Both the position numbers and the translations under genes were made by a program. A DNA stretch of 64,000 nucleotides from Collinsella sp. (GTDB lineage: Bacteria > Actinomycetota > Coriobacteriia > Coriobacteriales > Coriobacteriaceae), in NCBI GenBank assembly GCA_019414205.1, contig DXML01000021.1:1-64000 (forward strand), in the 5' to 3' direction. Shown here one piece after another: positions 40,139 through 47,387 of the stretch (position 1 is the stretch's first letter; each line of letters starts with the position of its first letter). Under the pieces are notes generated by a model that searched no databases, was not told where the DNA came from, and saw only the letters and a list, made by a program, of their open reading frames with translations.

Positions 40139-41398
40139 ATGAAACAGTCTCGCTTTAATGTAATCGATAAAGGTAATCAGCCTACGCTGGTATATAACTC
40201 ATACTCCGGCGCAATTGTTGCGTTGGATGCGGAATACGAGAAGGCGCTATTTGCGAATGGGGCTAATGGCCCTTCGGAAATTGTCGACAATTTGATGGAC
40301 GCGGGGTTGTTGGTTTCCGACGGACTTGACGAAATCGAACATTTAAAAGAGATATCATCGGCCTGTCGCATGCAATCAAAATCACTTTCATTTACGATAG
40401 CTCCGACATTGAATTGTAATTTCAGATGTCCGTATTGTTATGAGAACGGCAAGCGTTATGGCTCAATGAGCGACCGATGCGTCGATCAGGTAATAAAGCA
40501 TATCAATGGCATGGCTATAGACAATCAGGCGGAAAGTTTGCAGATTGCCTGGTATGGCGGCGAGCCTTTATTGGCGATTGAGACGGTGGAGAAGATTACG
40601 CGCGGAATCCGAAGTGATGAAATCTTATTTAACGCCAGCATGGTGACCAATGGCTATTTCTTAGATGAGAAAACGGCGGAGTTGCTTGCAAAAAATGGGG
40701 TTACGCACGTTCAGGTAACTGTCGATGGTCCGCCTGAGATACACAATCGAAGAAGATGTCTTCCTTCTGGCGGTGATACGTTCAACCGTATTATTGATAA
40801 CGTAAAAAGGGCTAGTGCGTACTTTGATGTCATCTTAAGAGTTAATGTTGATCCGACGAACGGTGATCAGATTGATCGCTTGGTTGATTCGCTTGATCAA
40901 AAAGGTCTTCGTAACAGAGTAAAACTGTATTTAGCGGCAGTAGATGATATAAATGGGACATGCGCTAACTCTCCGTGCTATTCAGAGGACGAATTTGCTT
41001 CGATTGAAGCATCCTGTTTGTCTCGCTACAAAATGACGGGGTACATGGATCCGTATCTTCCAGGCTTTAATCCGACCATATGCGGAGCCGTCAATAAATA
41101 TTCAGAAGTTATTGGACCAGACGGTTCCTTATATAAATGCTGGAATGAAATAGGATATTCCGACAGAAGTTATGGCAGCATCTTTGAAAGCGTAGCGAGT
41201 AACGCATTCGAAGTTTCCAAATGGAATGCTTACGACTTTTGTTCAGATTCAGAATGTCTTAACTGCTCACTTCTTCCTATGTGCATGGGTGGCTGTCCCT
41301 TCACCAGGCTGTATGAAAACAAGACAAGCTGTGTATCCGCAAGAAAGAACTGTATAAAAGTAATGAGAGCGGCCTATGATCTCAAACATAAGAAGTGA
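40139..41398 (+). CDS. Radical SAM/SPASM peptide maturase
   Basis: A 419-residue enzyme. Residues 1-80 include a segment (NSYSGAIVALDAEYEKAL) typical of the N-terminal leader-binding region of peptide maturases. C93, C97 and C100 (CNFRCPYC) bind the SAM cluster, WYGGEPLL (138-145) is the SAM-binding strand and VDGPPEIHNRRR a conserved loop. SPASM/twitch cysteines are C315, C334, C373, C376, C382, C386, C398 and C405, enough for auxiliary clusters. It would install cross-links on the two upstream Cys-rich peptides. Its end overlaps the exporter gene by 23 bases. Its exact chemistry is inference. Confidence 0.9.
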   Translation: MKQSRFNVIDKGNQPTLVYNSYSGAIVALDAEYEKALFANGANGPSEIVDNLMDAGLLVSDGLDEIEHLKEISSACRMQSKSLSFTIAPTLNCNFRCPYCYENGKRYGSMSDRCVDQVIKHINGMAIDNQAESLQIAWYGGEPLLAIETVEKITRGIRSDEILFNASMVTNGYFLDEKTAELLAKNGVTHVQVTVDGPPEIHNRRRCLPSGGDTFNRIIDNVKRASAYFDVILRVNVDPTNGDQIDRLVDSLDQKGLRNRVKLYLAAVDDINGTCANSPCYSEDEFASIEASCLSRYKMTGYMDPYLPGFNPTICGAVNKYSEVIGPDGSLYKCWNEIGYSDRSYGSIFESVASNAFEVSKWNAYDFCSDSECLNCSLLPMCMGGCPFTRLYENKTSCVSARKNCIKVMRAAYDLKHKK

Positions 41399-42194
41399 TG
41401 CAGGCTCAACGGAGCTCTTCGATTATCTGCCATATTTCAGACTTGGTTTTTCTTCCCAATTGCTTATGGTTATAGCCTTTACATTGTGCTTAATAATATC
41501 TGGAATGATGACTTCTGTATCCCCGCTGCTTACGAGCGCTCTGGTTGACAATATATCTAAAAAAACTTCCTACGATACTATCATGATTGGCAGTGCTCAA
41601 ATTGGTTTTGCGGCACTAATCGATATTGTTGTCAGTTATTTAAGCACCCTTCTTTCAATGCGGATAACGACTGTGGCTGCATTCTCGATTGTTCGAAGTA
41701 AAATCGACGAGCTCGTTCGGATGCCTTTTGAGTTATATTTTGAGCAGGAGTCTGCTGAAAAAACTCAACAAATTTGTTCAGATGCCAATACTGTGGCTTC
41801 CTTCGGATTGTCAATGCTCCAGACGGTACTTCTTGCGGTTGTTCAGCTAGGTATCAGTTTTATTTTTCTCTATGGATGCTCCGTAGCGCTCTTTTGGGTT
41901 TCCGTGACATTTTGCATCTTGTATGCAATTGCATATGCTTTATTTAAAAAACCGCTTTTTGTTTCAGGTCTGACCTTTAAAGAGGAGCAGTCCCTGTATT
42001 TCGGAAAAGTGGAGTCCGTACTTGCGCATCAGAGATTTTTGTATGTTAATGTGCTATTCGAAAGAGCACTGAAATCCATAGATAGCTTTTTTCGTCTTTG
42101 CTGCACGCCGGAGTTACCTATCAAAGTGTCGTTTCGAGATTTCAGGCAACGGATTCCTTTGCTGCGGCTGCGTCCCAGGTCACTATTCTTTTGA
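41376..42194 (+). CDS. ABC exporter, membrane half (5' part of a frameshifted gene)
   Basis: The frame starts inside the maturase gene and encodes six-span exporter membrane domain (hydrophobic spans from about residue 28 on). Authentic sequence runs to about residue 240; after the T6 run at 42087-42092 the frame drifts into a meaningless tail ending at 42194. The downstream frame (42098) resumes exporter sequence exactly where this one fails. One extra T, or a -1 slip on CTTTTTTC, would join them into a roughly 524-residue TMD-NBD protein. There is no N-terminal C39 peptidase, so this exporter would not itself remove leaders. Confidence 0.75.
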   Translation: MISNIRSDAGSTELFDYLPYFRLGFSSQLLMVIAFTLCLIISGMMTSVSPLLTSALVDNISKKTSYDTIMIGSAQIGFAALIDIVVSYLSTLLSMRITTVAAFSIVRSKIDELVRMPFELYFEQESAEKTQQICSDANTVASFGLSMLQTVLLAVVQLGISFIFLYGCSVALFWVSVTFCILYAIAYALFKKPLFVSGLTFKEEQSLYFGKVESVLAHQRFLYVNVLFERALKSIDSFFRLCCTPELPIKVSFRDFRQRIPLLRLRPRSLFF

Positions 42195-42949
42195 TTTCGG
42201 CTTTCTATGTAATGCATGGAAGCATGAGTGTAGGCCAACTTGTTGCCGTTTCGAGCTATATGGCTTTAATGCTATCTGCCGTAAGGTCAATCTACGGTAT
42301 AGGTAGTAGCGTACAAGACTGCTTCTCATCGATATCTCGTCTAAATGCCTCTAAAATGCCTTTGGTTGCTGCTGGAGAGGAGCTCATGGAGATCGATTGC
42401 ATCGAACTGCGTAATTTCGGCTTTACATTAAATGGAAAGTGTCTCTACAGCAACTTGAATATCAGGTTTGAAAAAGGAAAGCTCTATGCTCTTGTAGGGA
42501 TTAATGGCTCGGGCAAAACGACCCTTGCGTACTTATTGATGGGCTGTTTCAATTCGGATTACGTTGGGACTATTTCCTACAACGGTAAGGCCCAAGAAGA
42601 AATCAACTGTGAGCTCCTTAGGCAGAAGCTAGTTTCGTTTGCTGAACAAACTCCGATATCAGTAAAGGATTTTCTTTGCGATAGAAACTTTCCTTCTATC
42701 GAAAGGAAGAGGTGCGGAGGAATGTCTCCCGGGGAACTGGAGCAACTGGAAATTAGGCGGGTCTTAGAAAAGAAGGCAGACGTCTATTTATTCGATGAGC
42801 CAACAGCATCACTCGATAGTGCTCATAAAGAAGCTCTGATAAAAGCTATGAAGGAAATGCGAAAGCACAAGATTGTCATTGCAATTACACACGATATGGA
42901 CCTAATAGCCGCTAGTGATGAGGTGGTAGAGCTTGGAAAAAGCGACTGA
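42098..42949 (+). CDS. ABC exporter, end of membrane domain and ATPase (3' part of a frameshifted gene)
   Basis: 283 residues in the shifted frame. It begins with the last two membrane spans (VTILLISAFYVMHGSMSVGQL) and continues into a nucleotide-binding domain: Walker A GINGSGKTT, Q-loop FAEQTPIS, signature MSPGELEQ (variant of LSGGQ), Walker B VYLFDEPTASLD, switch His in AITHDMD. A TTG at 42098 is the formal start but has no ribosome binding site, so it is likely made only by slippage or by correction of a base error. Overlaps the CPBP gene. Confidence 0.75.
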   Translation: MLHAGVTYQSVVSRFQATDSFAAAASQVTILLISAFYVMHGSMSVGQLVAVSSYMALMLSAVRSIYGIGSSVQDCFSSISRLNASKMPLVAAGEELMEIDCIELRNFGFTLNGKCLYSNLNIRFEKGKLYALVGINGSGKTTLAYLLMGCFNSDYVGTISYNGKAQEEINCELLRQKLVSFAEQTPISVKDFLCDRNFPSIERKRCGGMSPGELEQLEIRRVLEKKADVYLFDEPTASLDSAHKEALIKAMKEMRKHKIVIAITHDMDLIAASDEVVELGKSD

Positions 42950-43532
42950 AAAAATGCGCCTGGGGACACGCTATCTACTGGGCACGATGGTTGCTAGCGT
43001 GCCGTGGGCTATTTGGGTTATTACAAAAGGATCCCCCGCTTGGCTGTGCTCTATAGGGGCGCTCTTTTGTGCGTTGGTAGTCTATCTTTTTGCAACTCGG
43101 GGTGCTGTTTCCTGGGATAAACCCAAGCGGGGTGGGATTCTTTTGGGATGGCAGCTCATTTGCATCGTATTTATTCTTATGGCCGCTATACTCAATCTGA
43201 GTGGAAAATCAATAACCAGATGGGTGTTGCTCTGCTCGGTTTCAGTTTTGGATGAGCTGCTATTTAGGTATGTATTTTTATTTGAATACACAATCGCCGG
43301 ACTTGTTCGGCCGTTTTACATAAGGGCAGTTATACAGTCGATGCTATGGGCATTGCTTCTCGTGACTCAACAGTGTCTAATCGGGGCACCCACGAATTAC
43401 ATCATTGCAATGATGGGGGGCTATCTTTGCCTGGGCCTTATTTTTGCGCTGCTTGTCCGAAAAACAGGGACAGTGTGCCCGTCTCTTTTAGCCATGATGT
43501 GTTTGGAGTTTATCAATATTCTAGCTCTTTGA
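42933..43532 (+). CDS. CPBP-family membrane protein with degenerate active site
   Basis: 199 residues and about six membrane spans. LDELLFR (107-112 for DELLFR) matches motif 1 (EExxxR) of CPBP/Abi glutamic proteases, but the His-containing motifs 2 and 3 cannot be found; LLAMMCLEFINIL stands where HxxxN-like sequence is expected. CPBP proteins accompany many peptide-bacteriocin loci as processing proteases or immunity proteins, and here an immunity or assembly role is more likely than proteolysis. The TTG start (42933) has GAGGTGG six bases upstream; ATG 42954 is an alternative. The gene overlaps the exporter and ends the operon. Confidence 0.65.
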   Translation: MEKATEKMRLGTRYLLGTMVASVPWAIWVITKGSPAWLCSIGALFCALVVYLFATRGAVSWDKPKRGGILLGWQLICIVFILMAAILNLSGKSITRWVLLCSVSVLDELLFRYVFLFEYTIAGLVRPFYIRAVIQSMLWALLLVTQQCLIGAPTNYIIAMMGGYLCLGLIFALLVRKTGTVCPSLLAMMCLEFINILAL

Positions 43533-43557
43533 GTTACGGACAAAATCTCCAGGTGTT

Positions 43558-44017
43558 GGCACCATGGCCGACAAGGCCCGCACGGTGCTTTCGGTGTGCA
43601 ACAACATGGGCGAGGGCTGGTTGCTCACGGCCGAGATGCTCGACCTGATCGATCACGGTGCACCCAATATCATCTGCACGCAGCCCTTCGCGTGCCTGCC
43701 CAATCACGTGGTGGGCAAGGCTGTGATCAAGGAGCTGCGCCGTCAACACCCCGAGAGCAACATCGTTGCGGTGGACTACGACCCCGGTGCGTCCGAGGTC
43801 AACCAGCTCAACCGTATTAAGCTCATGATCAGCGTGGCCAAGGAGAACATGCGCGCCGGTAAGGGCTTTAAGCTCGAGAAGGTGGCGCCGCTCGCGATGG
43901 ACGAGGTCACCGGCCAGATGCGCGCCCACGATGGCTGCGTGAGCTGCGGGCCGGCCAGCGAGGAGGCCGTGGCATCGGTCGCCGAGCGCCTGGGACGCGG
44001 CATTAAGAAGTAGCTGG
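43558..44017 (+). repeat. Direct duplication, copy B: 3' end of the activase gene
   Basis: Starts at GGCACCATGGCC right after the island and matches 37841-38297. It is followed by a strong terminator at 44045 and by the chromosomal dehydrogenase gene, which suggests that this copy is the original 3' end, displaced by the island. Confidence 0.85.
43564..44013 (+). pseudogene. 5'-truncated activase fragment (C-terminal 149 residues)
   Basis: Reads MADKARTVLSVCNNMGEGW to the end of the HgdB-like domain (ERLGRGIKK), in frame with the full gene. It lacks 90 percent of the gene, including both ATPase domains, and has no promoter or ribosome binding site of its own. The internal ATG is formally a start codon. 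The reading frame is intact and nearly all differences from copy A are silent, so the truncation is recent. It is most likely a severed remnant. Confidence 0.85.
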
Positions 44018-44044
44018 CCTGCTTTGGGCTGGATATGAGGCAAG

Positions 44045-44078
44045 CGGGTGGTAGCCGTACCGGCTACCACCCGTTTTT
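44045..44078 (+). terminator. Intrinsic terminator
   Basis: CGGGTGGTAGCCG and CGGCTACCACCCG (13-bp perfect stem, 3-base loop) followed by TTTTT. Probably the original terminator of the activase gene. Confidence 0.92.
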
Positions 44079-44223
44079 GCTGGACATGGAACCCTGAGAT
44101 AATGAACAGGTGTTGCCGTTCGCCGCAAATTACCGTCCGTTTATAGAACCCACCCCCAGCGCGCGTCATCCTTACGGTTGAATAAATACACATCTATGGA
44201 ATTACGTAAGAGAGGACCATCCT

Positions 44224-45183
44224 ATGAGCTACAAGACCGTTTGTGTTGCCGGCGGCGGCGTGTTGGGAAGCCAGATTGCCTTTCAGGCTGCCTACTGCGG
44301 CTTTGATGTAACGATTTGGCTGCGCAGCGAGGGCAGCATCGGCCGCACCCAGCCCAAGATCGATCACGTGCGCAAGGAGTACATCGCGGCAATCGAGGGC
44401 ATGGCGGACGGTACGGGCGAGTGGTGCGCCGGTATCGCCGATGGCACCCAGCCCTTCGACAAGGAAGCGGCGCTCGCCGCCGTCGAGCGTGCCTACTCCA
44501 CACTCAAGCTGGAGCTCGATCTGGCCAAGGCCGTTACCGATGCCGATCTGGTCATCGAGTCTATGGCCGAGGACACCCAGGCAAAAATCGACTTCTACAG
44601 GAAGCTTGCCCCGGTCCTCCCGCAAAAGACCGTCGTCGTGACCAACTCCTCCACGCTGCTGCCAAGCGCTTTTGCCAAGTACACCGGTCGCCCCGAAAAG
44701 TACCTGTCGCTGCACTTTGCCAACTCCATCTGGAAGAACAACATGACCGAGGTCATGGCACAGGACCAAACTGACAAGCGCTACTTCGATGAGCTCGTCG
44801 ACTTCGCCAACGACATCCGCATGCTGGCGCTGCCCGTCAACAAGGAAAAGAACGGCTACCTACTCAACTCCATGCTGGTGCCGTGGCTGCTTTCGGGTCT
44901 TGACCTGTACGTCTCGGGCGTGAGTGACCCCAAGAGCATCGACCTCGCATGGACGCGTGGTACCGGCGCTCCCAAGGGCCCGTTCCGCGTATTCGACACG
45001 GTGGGCATCCAGACGGCCTACAACATCGTTATGCAGTATCAGAAGGTGCCGGGCCTGGTGAGCCCGCTACTCAAAAAGATGATGATGCCCTACAACTTTA
45101 AGGCTATGGCGTCCGTCCTCAAGCAGATGCTCGACGAAGGCAAGCTGGGCGAAAGCTCGGGCGAGGGCTTCTTTACGTACTAA
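44224..45183 (+). CDS. 3-hydroxyacyl-CoA dehydrogenase family protein
   Basis: A 319-residue NAD-dependent enzyme with N-terminal GGGVLGSQIAF nucleotide-binding loop, the ADLVIESMAED and VVVTNSSTLLPS blocks typical of 3-hydroxybutyryl-CoA dehydrogenases, and LHFANSIWKNNMTEV where the catalytic His is expected (LHF). The C-terminal dimerisation domain follows. It would interconvert acetoacetyl-CoA-type and 3-hydroxyacyl-CoA compounds. AGAGGA precedes the ATG. Together with the activase upstream it may belong to acyl-CoA fermentation, though no dehydratase is near. Confidence 0.88.
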   Translation: MSYKTVCVAGGGVLGSQIAFQAAYCGFDVTIWLRSEGSIGRTQPKIDHVRKEYIAAIEGMADGTGEWCAGIADGTQPFDKEAALAAVERAYSTLKLELDLAKAVTDADLVIESMAEDTQAKIDFYRKLAPVLPQKTVVVTNSSTLLPSAFAKYTGRPEKYLSLHFANSIWKNNMTEVMAQDQTDKRYFDELVDFANDIRMLALPVNKEKNGYLLNSMLVPWLLSGLDLYVSGVSDPKSIDLAWTRGTGAPKGPFRVFDTVGIQTAYNIVMQYQKVPGLVSPLLKKMMMPYNFKAMASVLKQMLDEGKLGESSGEGFFTY

Positions 45184-45329
45184 AAATGATCTCTTGGGGG
45201 TGGAAGCGTTGGGGATCTACGGTAGTATGCGACAAAATCTGAATTGATCGGGCAAGAGCTGTAGCGCGCGTTGACGTTTGACCAATGGGGCGCGAAAACG
45301 CACCGTTCACCGATACTCTCCCCGCGGGT

Positions 45330-45368
45330 GGCAGCCATATGGTTTGATGTTGGAAACATATGACTGCC
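45330..45368. repeat. Hairpin in the spacer after the dehydrogenase gene
   Basis: GGCAGCCATATG (45330-45341) opposes CATATGACTGCC (45357-45368) with one mismatch. The remainder of 45184-45453 shows nothing recognisable. Confidence 0.55.
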
Positions 45369-45453
45369 GCCGGGCTGCGGGTGACGTTTGCTCTGATATC
45401 GGAGGTGCCAAGTATGTTTCGCGCTCCGTTAAATAACTATCGGTTGGGCTAAC

Positions 45454-45903
45454 ATGGGTCGCCGTGCTATTTCGATAACCCTTGCAGTGGTCTGCCTGGC
45501 TGTGCTCCTGGGCGCTACGGGGCTGTTTGCTATAAGTCGAGAAACATCCTATATGCAGGAATGTGCTTCCGAAGGCTTTGCCATTGATGGTTACTATCGG
45601 GATGACAAAACGAGTCGGGAAACCCTGGCTTTTCTTGAGGAGGACAACTGTCGATGGCAGCTGGTCGGCAAGGGCGGCGGCTGCGTTGATGGACAGTTCG
45701 AGCGTATGGACGACCCCAATATTCTGGTATTAAAGAATGAAAACGGCGAAATATTTGGTACGGTCCACGTGGCGTATATTTCGCGCCGTCGCGATCAGGG
45801 CTGGCTCTACCTATTTAGAGATACCAAGGTGACTCGTTTTTATCTGGTGAGCACCGATCCGGCGTTTATGGTGGAGTCTGGCGATGTCGATACGGACAGT
45901 TGA
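45454..45903 (+). CDS. Hypothetical secreted or membrane-anchored protein
   Basis: 149 residues. A positively charged start and hydrophobic segment (about 5-27, ISITLAVVCLAVLLGATGLF) form a signal anchor or uncleaved signal; there is no lipobox. The rest is a small soluble domain with three Cys (C37, C66, C77), outside the membrane if the anchor is as predicted. I do not recognise the family. No clear ribosome binding site precedes the ATG; the nearest is GGTTGGG. A strong terminator follows. Confidence 0.6.
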   Translation: MGRRAISITLAVVCLAVLLGATGLFAISRETSYMQECASEGFAIDGYYRDDKTSRETLAFLEEDNCRWQLVGKGGGCVDGQFERMDDPNILVLKNENGEIFGTVHVAYISRRRDQGWLYLFRDTKVTRFYLVSTDPAFMVESGDVDTDS

Positions 45904-45924
45904 TTCACGGCAATAAAAACAGCG

Positions 45925-45960
45925 AGCGGGGCGCGGGCATGGACCGCGCCCCGCTTTTTT
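45925..45960 (+). terminator. Intrinsic terminator
   Basis: AGCGGGGCGCGG and CCGCGCCCCGCT, a 12-bp perfect stem followed by T6. Confidence 0.93.
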
Positions 45961-46032
45961 GCTCGCGGCCTGCGTCGCGCCTGCGCCTCGTTCCGACTCG
46001 CGCCTGTGCGCGCATCTATCACACGTCCTGCA

Positions 46033-47172
46033 TCACTTCACATCAAACTCCACGCGATCGAGTTCGGGTACGTTGAGGTCAATGAGCTTGCGGGCGACGT
46101 GGCGGTCGTGCGCCCCGAGCGTCTCGCTTGTCGTCACGTGGGCGACAATCTCACGCTCGACAAGGCCTTCTTCGTCGCCCTCGGTTGCCGAGGTCTCGAC
46201 GGCGACGGTGTAATCCTTAAAGCCCGGTAGCACCGCGGCAAGCTCGCGCGTGGTCTCGGTGACGTCGTAGCCGTCCTGCACGCCGGCCTGCGCCGAGCCA
46301 ATGGATCCCGCCGTCATAACGATGCAGGGGATAGCAAAGATTATCGTGCCCACGATGATGCGGCGGCGCACCTTGCGCGACAGCTCGTCGACCTCGGCAT
46401 CCTCCTCGGCGGTCACAATGCCATCGCCGTTGAGGTCGCGTTTGAGCGGCACGCGCAAAAGAAGCAGCACGGCTTCTGCCGCCAGCGCGATAAAGACCAC
46501 GTTGATGCCAAACTCGTAGAGCGCCGAGAGGAATAGCGACCCGCTTGCGATGGCAATGCCGTAACCCGCCGCGCACAGGGGCGGCATGAGCGCGGTCGCC
46601 ACGGCTACGCCCGCGATAAGTGTCGCGGGCTCCTGGTCGCGCGAGTTGCCCAGGCCTCCGGCAAAGCCACCCGCGAGCGCCACGGCGAGGTCCCAAACGG
46701 TGGGCGTCGAGTTGTCGATGATGGCGGCCGTGGTGGTGCCAAGCGGCGAGAGCTTAAAATACAGTGTGGACGTGATCAGACAAAAGACCATCTGTAGCGC
46801 GAGGCCGGCGACGGCCTCGACGGCAATCTCGCGGTCGAGCGTGGCGATGCCATATGCCATGGCAAGGACCGAGCCCATGAGCGGGCAGATGAGCATGGCG
46901 CCCACGATGGCAATGTCCGAGTCGATATCGAGGCCGATGCTCGCGATCAACATGGCAATGATCAGGATGCATAAGTGCGAGCCAGTCAGGCGCGCCCCGT
47001 TTACAAAGCGCTTGCGAATCACGTGATAGGGCGCGCGTCCCTCGCGTATGTTGAACGCCTGCTTAAGGAAACGGGTGGCATTCTCCATGGCCTCGCTGTG
47101 TGCAGGGCGTATACCGTGACGACGATGATGACGCTCGCGCAGCCGCTTGATCTGTTGTTTGTCGAGTTCCAT
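46033..47172 (-). CDS. DUF389 membrane protein with an EF-hand-like loop
   Basis: A 379-residue protein. The DUF389 core has about six membrane spans between residues 66 and 240 (GAMLICPLMGSVLAMAYGIA and GVAVATALMPPLCAAGYGIA segments). In the cytoplasmic loop after it, residues 246-257 read DLNGDGIVTAEE, which meets the 12-position EF-hand calcium loop rule (D1, N3, D5, G6, E12). A second hydrophobic segment (about 270-290) and a C-terminal soluble domain follow. DUF389 proteins are uncharacterised. Calcium sensing by this member is inference. Confidence 0.85.
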   Translation of the reverse strand: MELDKQQIKRLRERHHRRHGIRPAHSEAMENATRFLKQAFNIREGRAPYHVIRKRFVNGARLTGSHLCILIIAMLIASIGLDIDSDIAIVGAMLICPLMGSVLAMAYGIATLDREIAVEAVAGLALQMVFCLITSTLYFKLSPLGTTTAAIIDNSTPTVWDLAVALAGGFAGGLGNSRDQEPATLIAGVAVATALMPPLCAAGYGIAIASGSLFLSALYEFGINVVFIALAAEAVLLLLRVPLKRDLNGDGIVTAEEDAEVDELSRKVRRRIIVGTIIFAIPCIVMTAGSIGSAQAGVQDGYDVTETTRELAAVLPGFKDYTVAVETSATEGDEEGLVEREIVAHVTTSETLGAHDRHVARKLIDLNVPELDRVEFDVK

Positions 47173-47324
47173 GCTTACCTCGTTTAGCTTCTGAGCCGCT
47201 TCTTGCGTCTGTCGTCTTTACTCTACACCGCGTTAGGCGAGGTGTCAGACAAGGTTTGTTGACCTGGAAGTCAGGCCAATCGACATGGCTAAAACGCCGT
47301 GAGGATCATAAGAGTCAAATAGAC

Positions 47325-47362
47325 AAAAAAGCGCGGGGCCGGTTTGATTCCGACCCCGCGCT
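47325..47362 (-). terminator. Intrinsic terminator of the OPT gene
   Basis: On the minus strand AGCGCGGGGTCGG and CCGGCCCCGCGCT pair, followed by T6 (A6 at 47325-47330 on the plus strand). Confidence 0.9.
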
Positions 47363-47387
47363 CTGCGCTGGTGCGTTGTTGTTCAGC

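Noticed and set aside
43558..44017. Possible independent small gene with an HgdB-like domain
   Set aside because: It begins within a domain, has no start signals and is a clear duplicate of the activase end.
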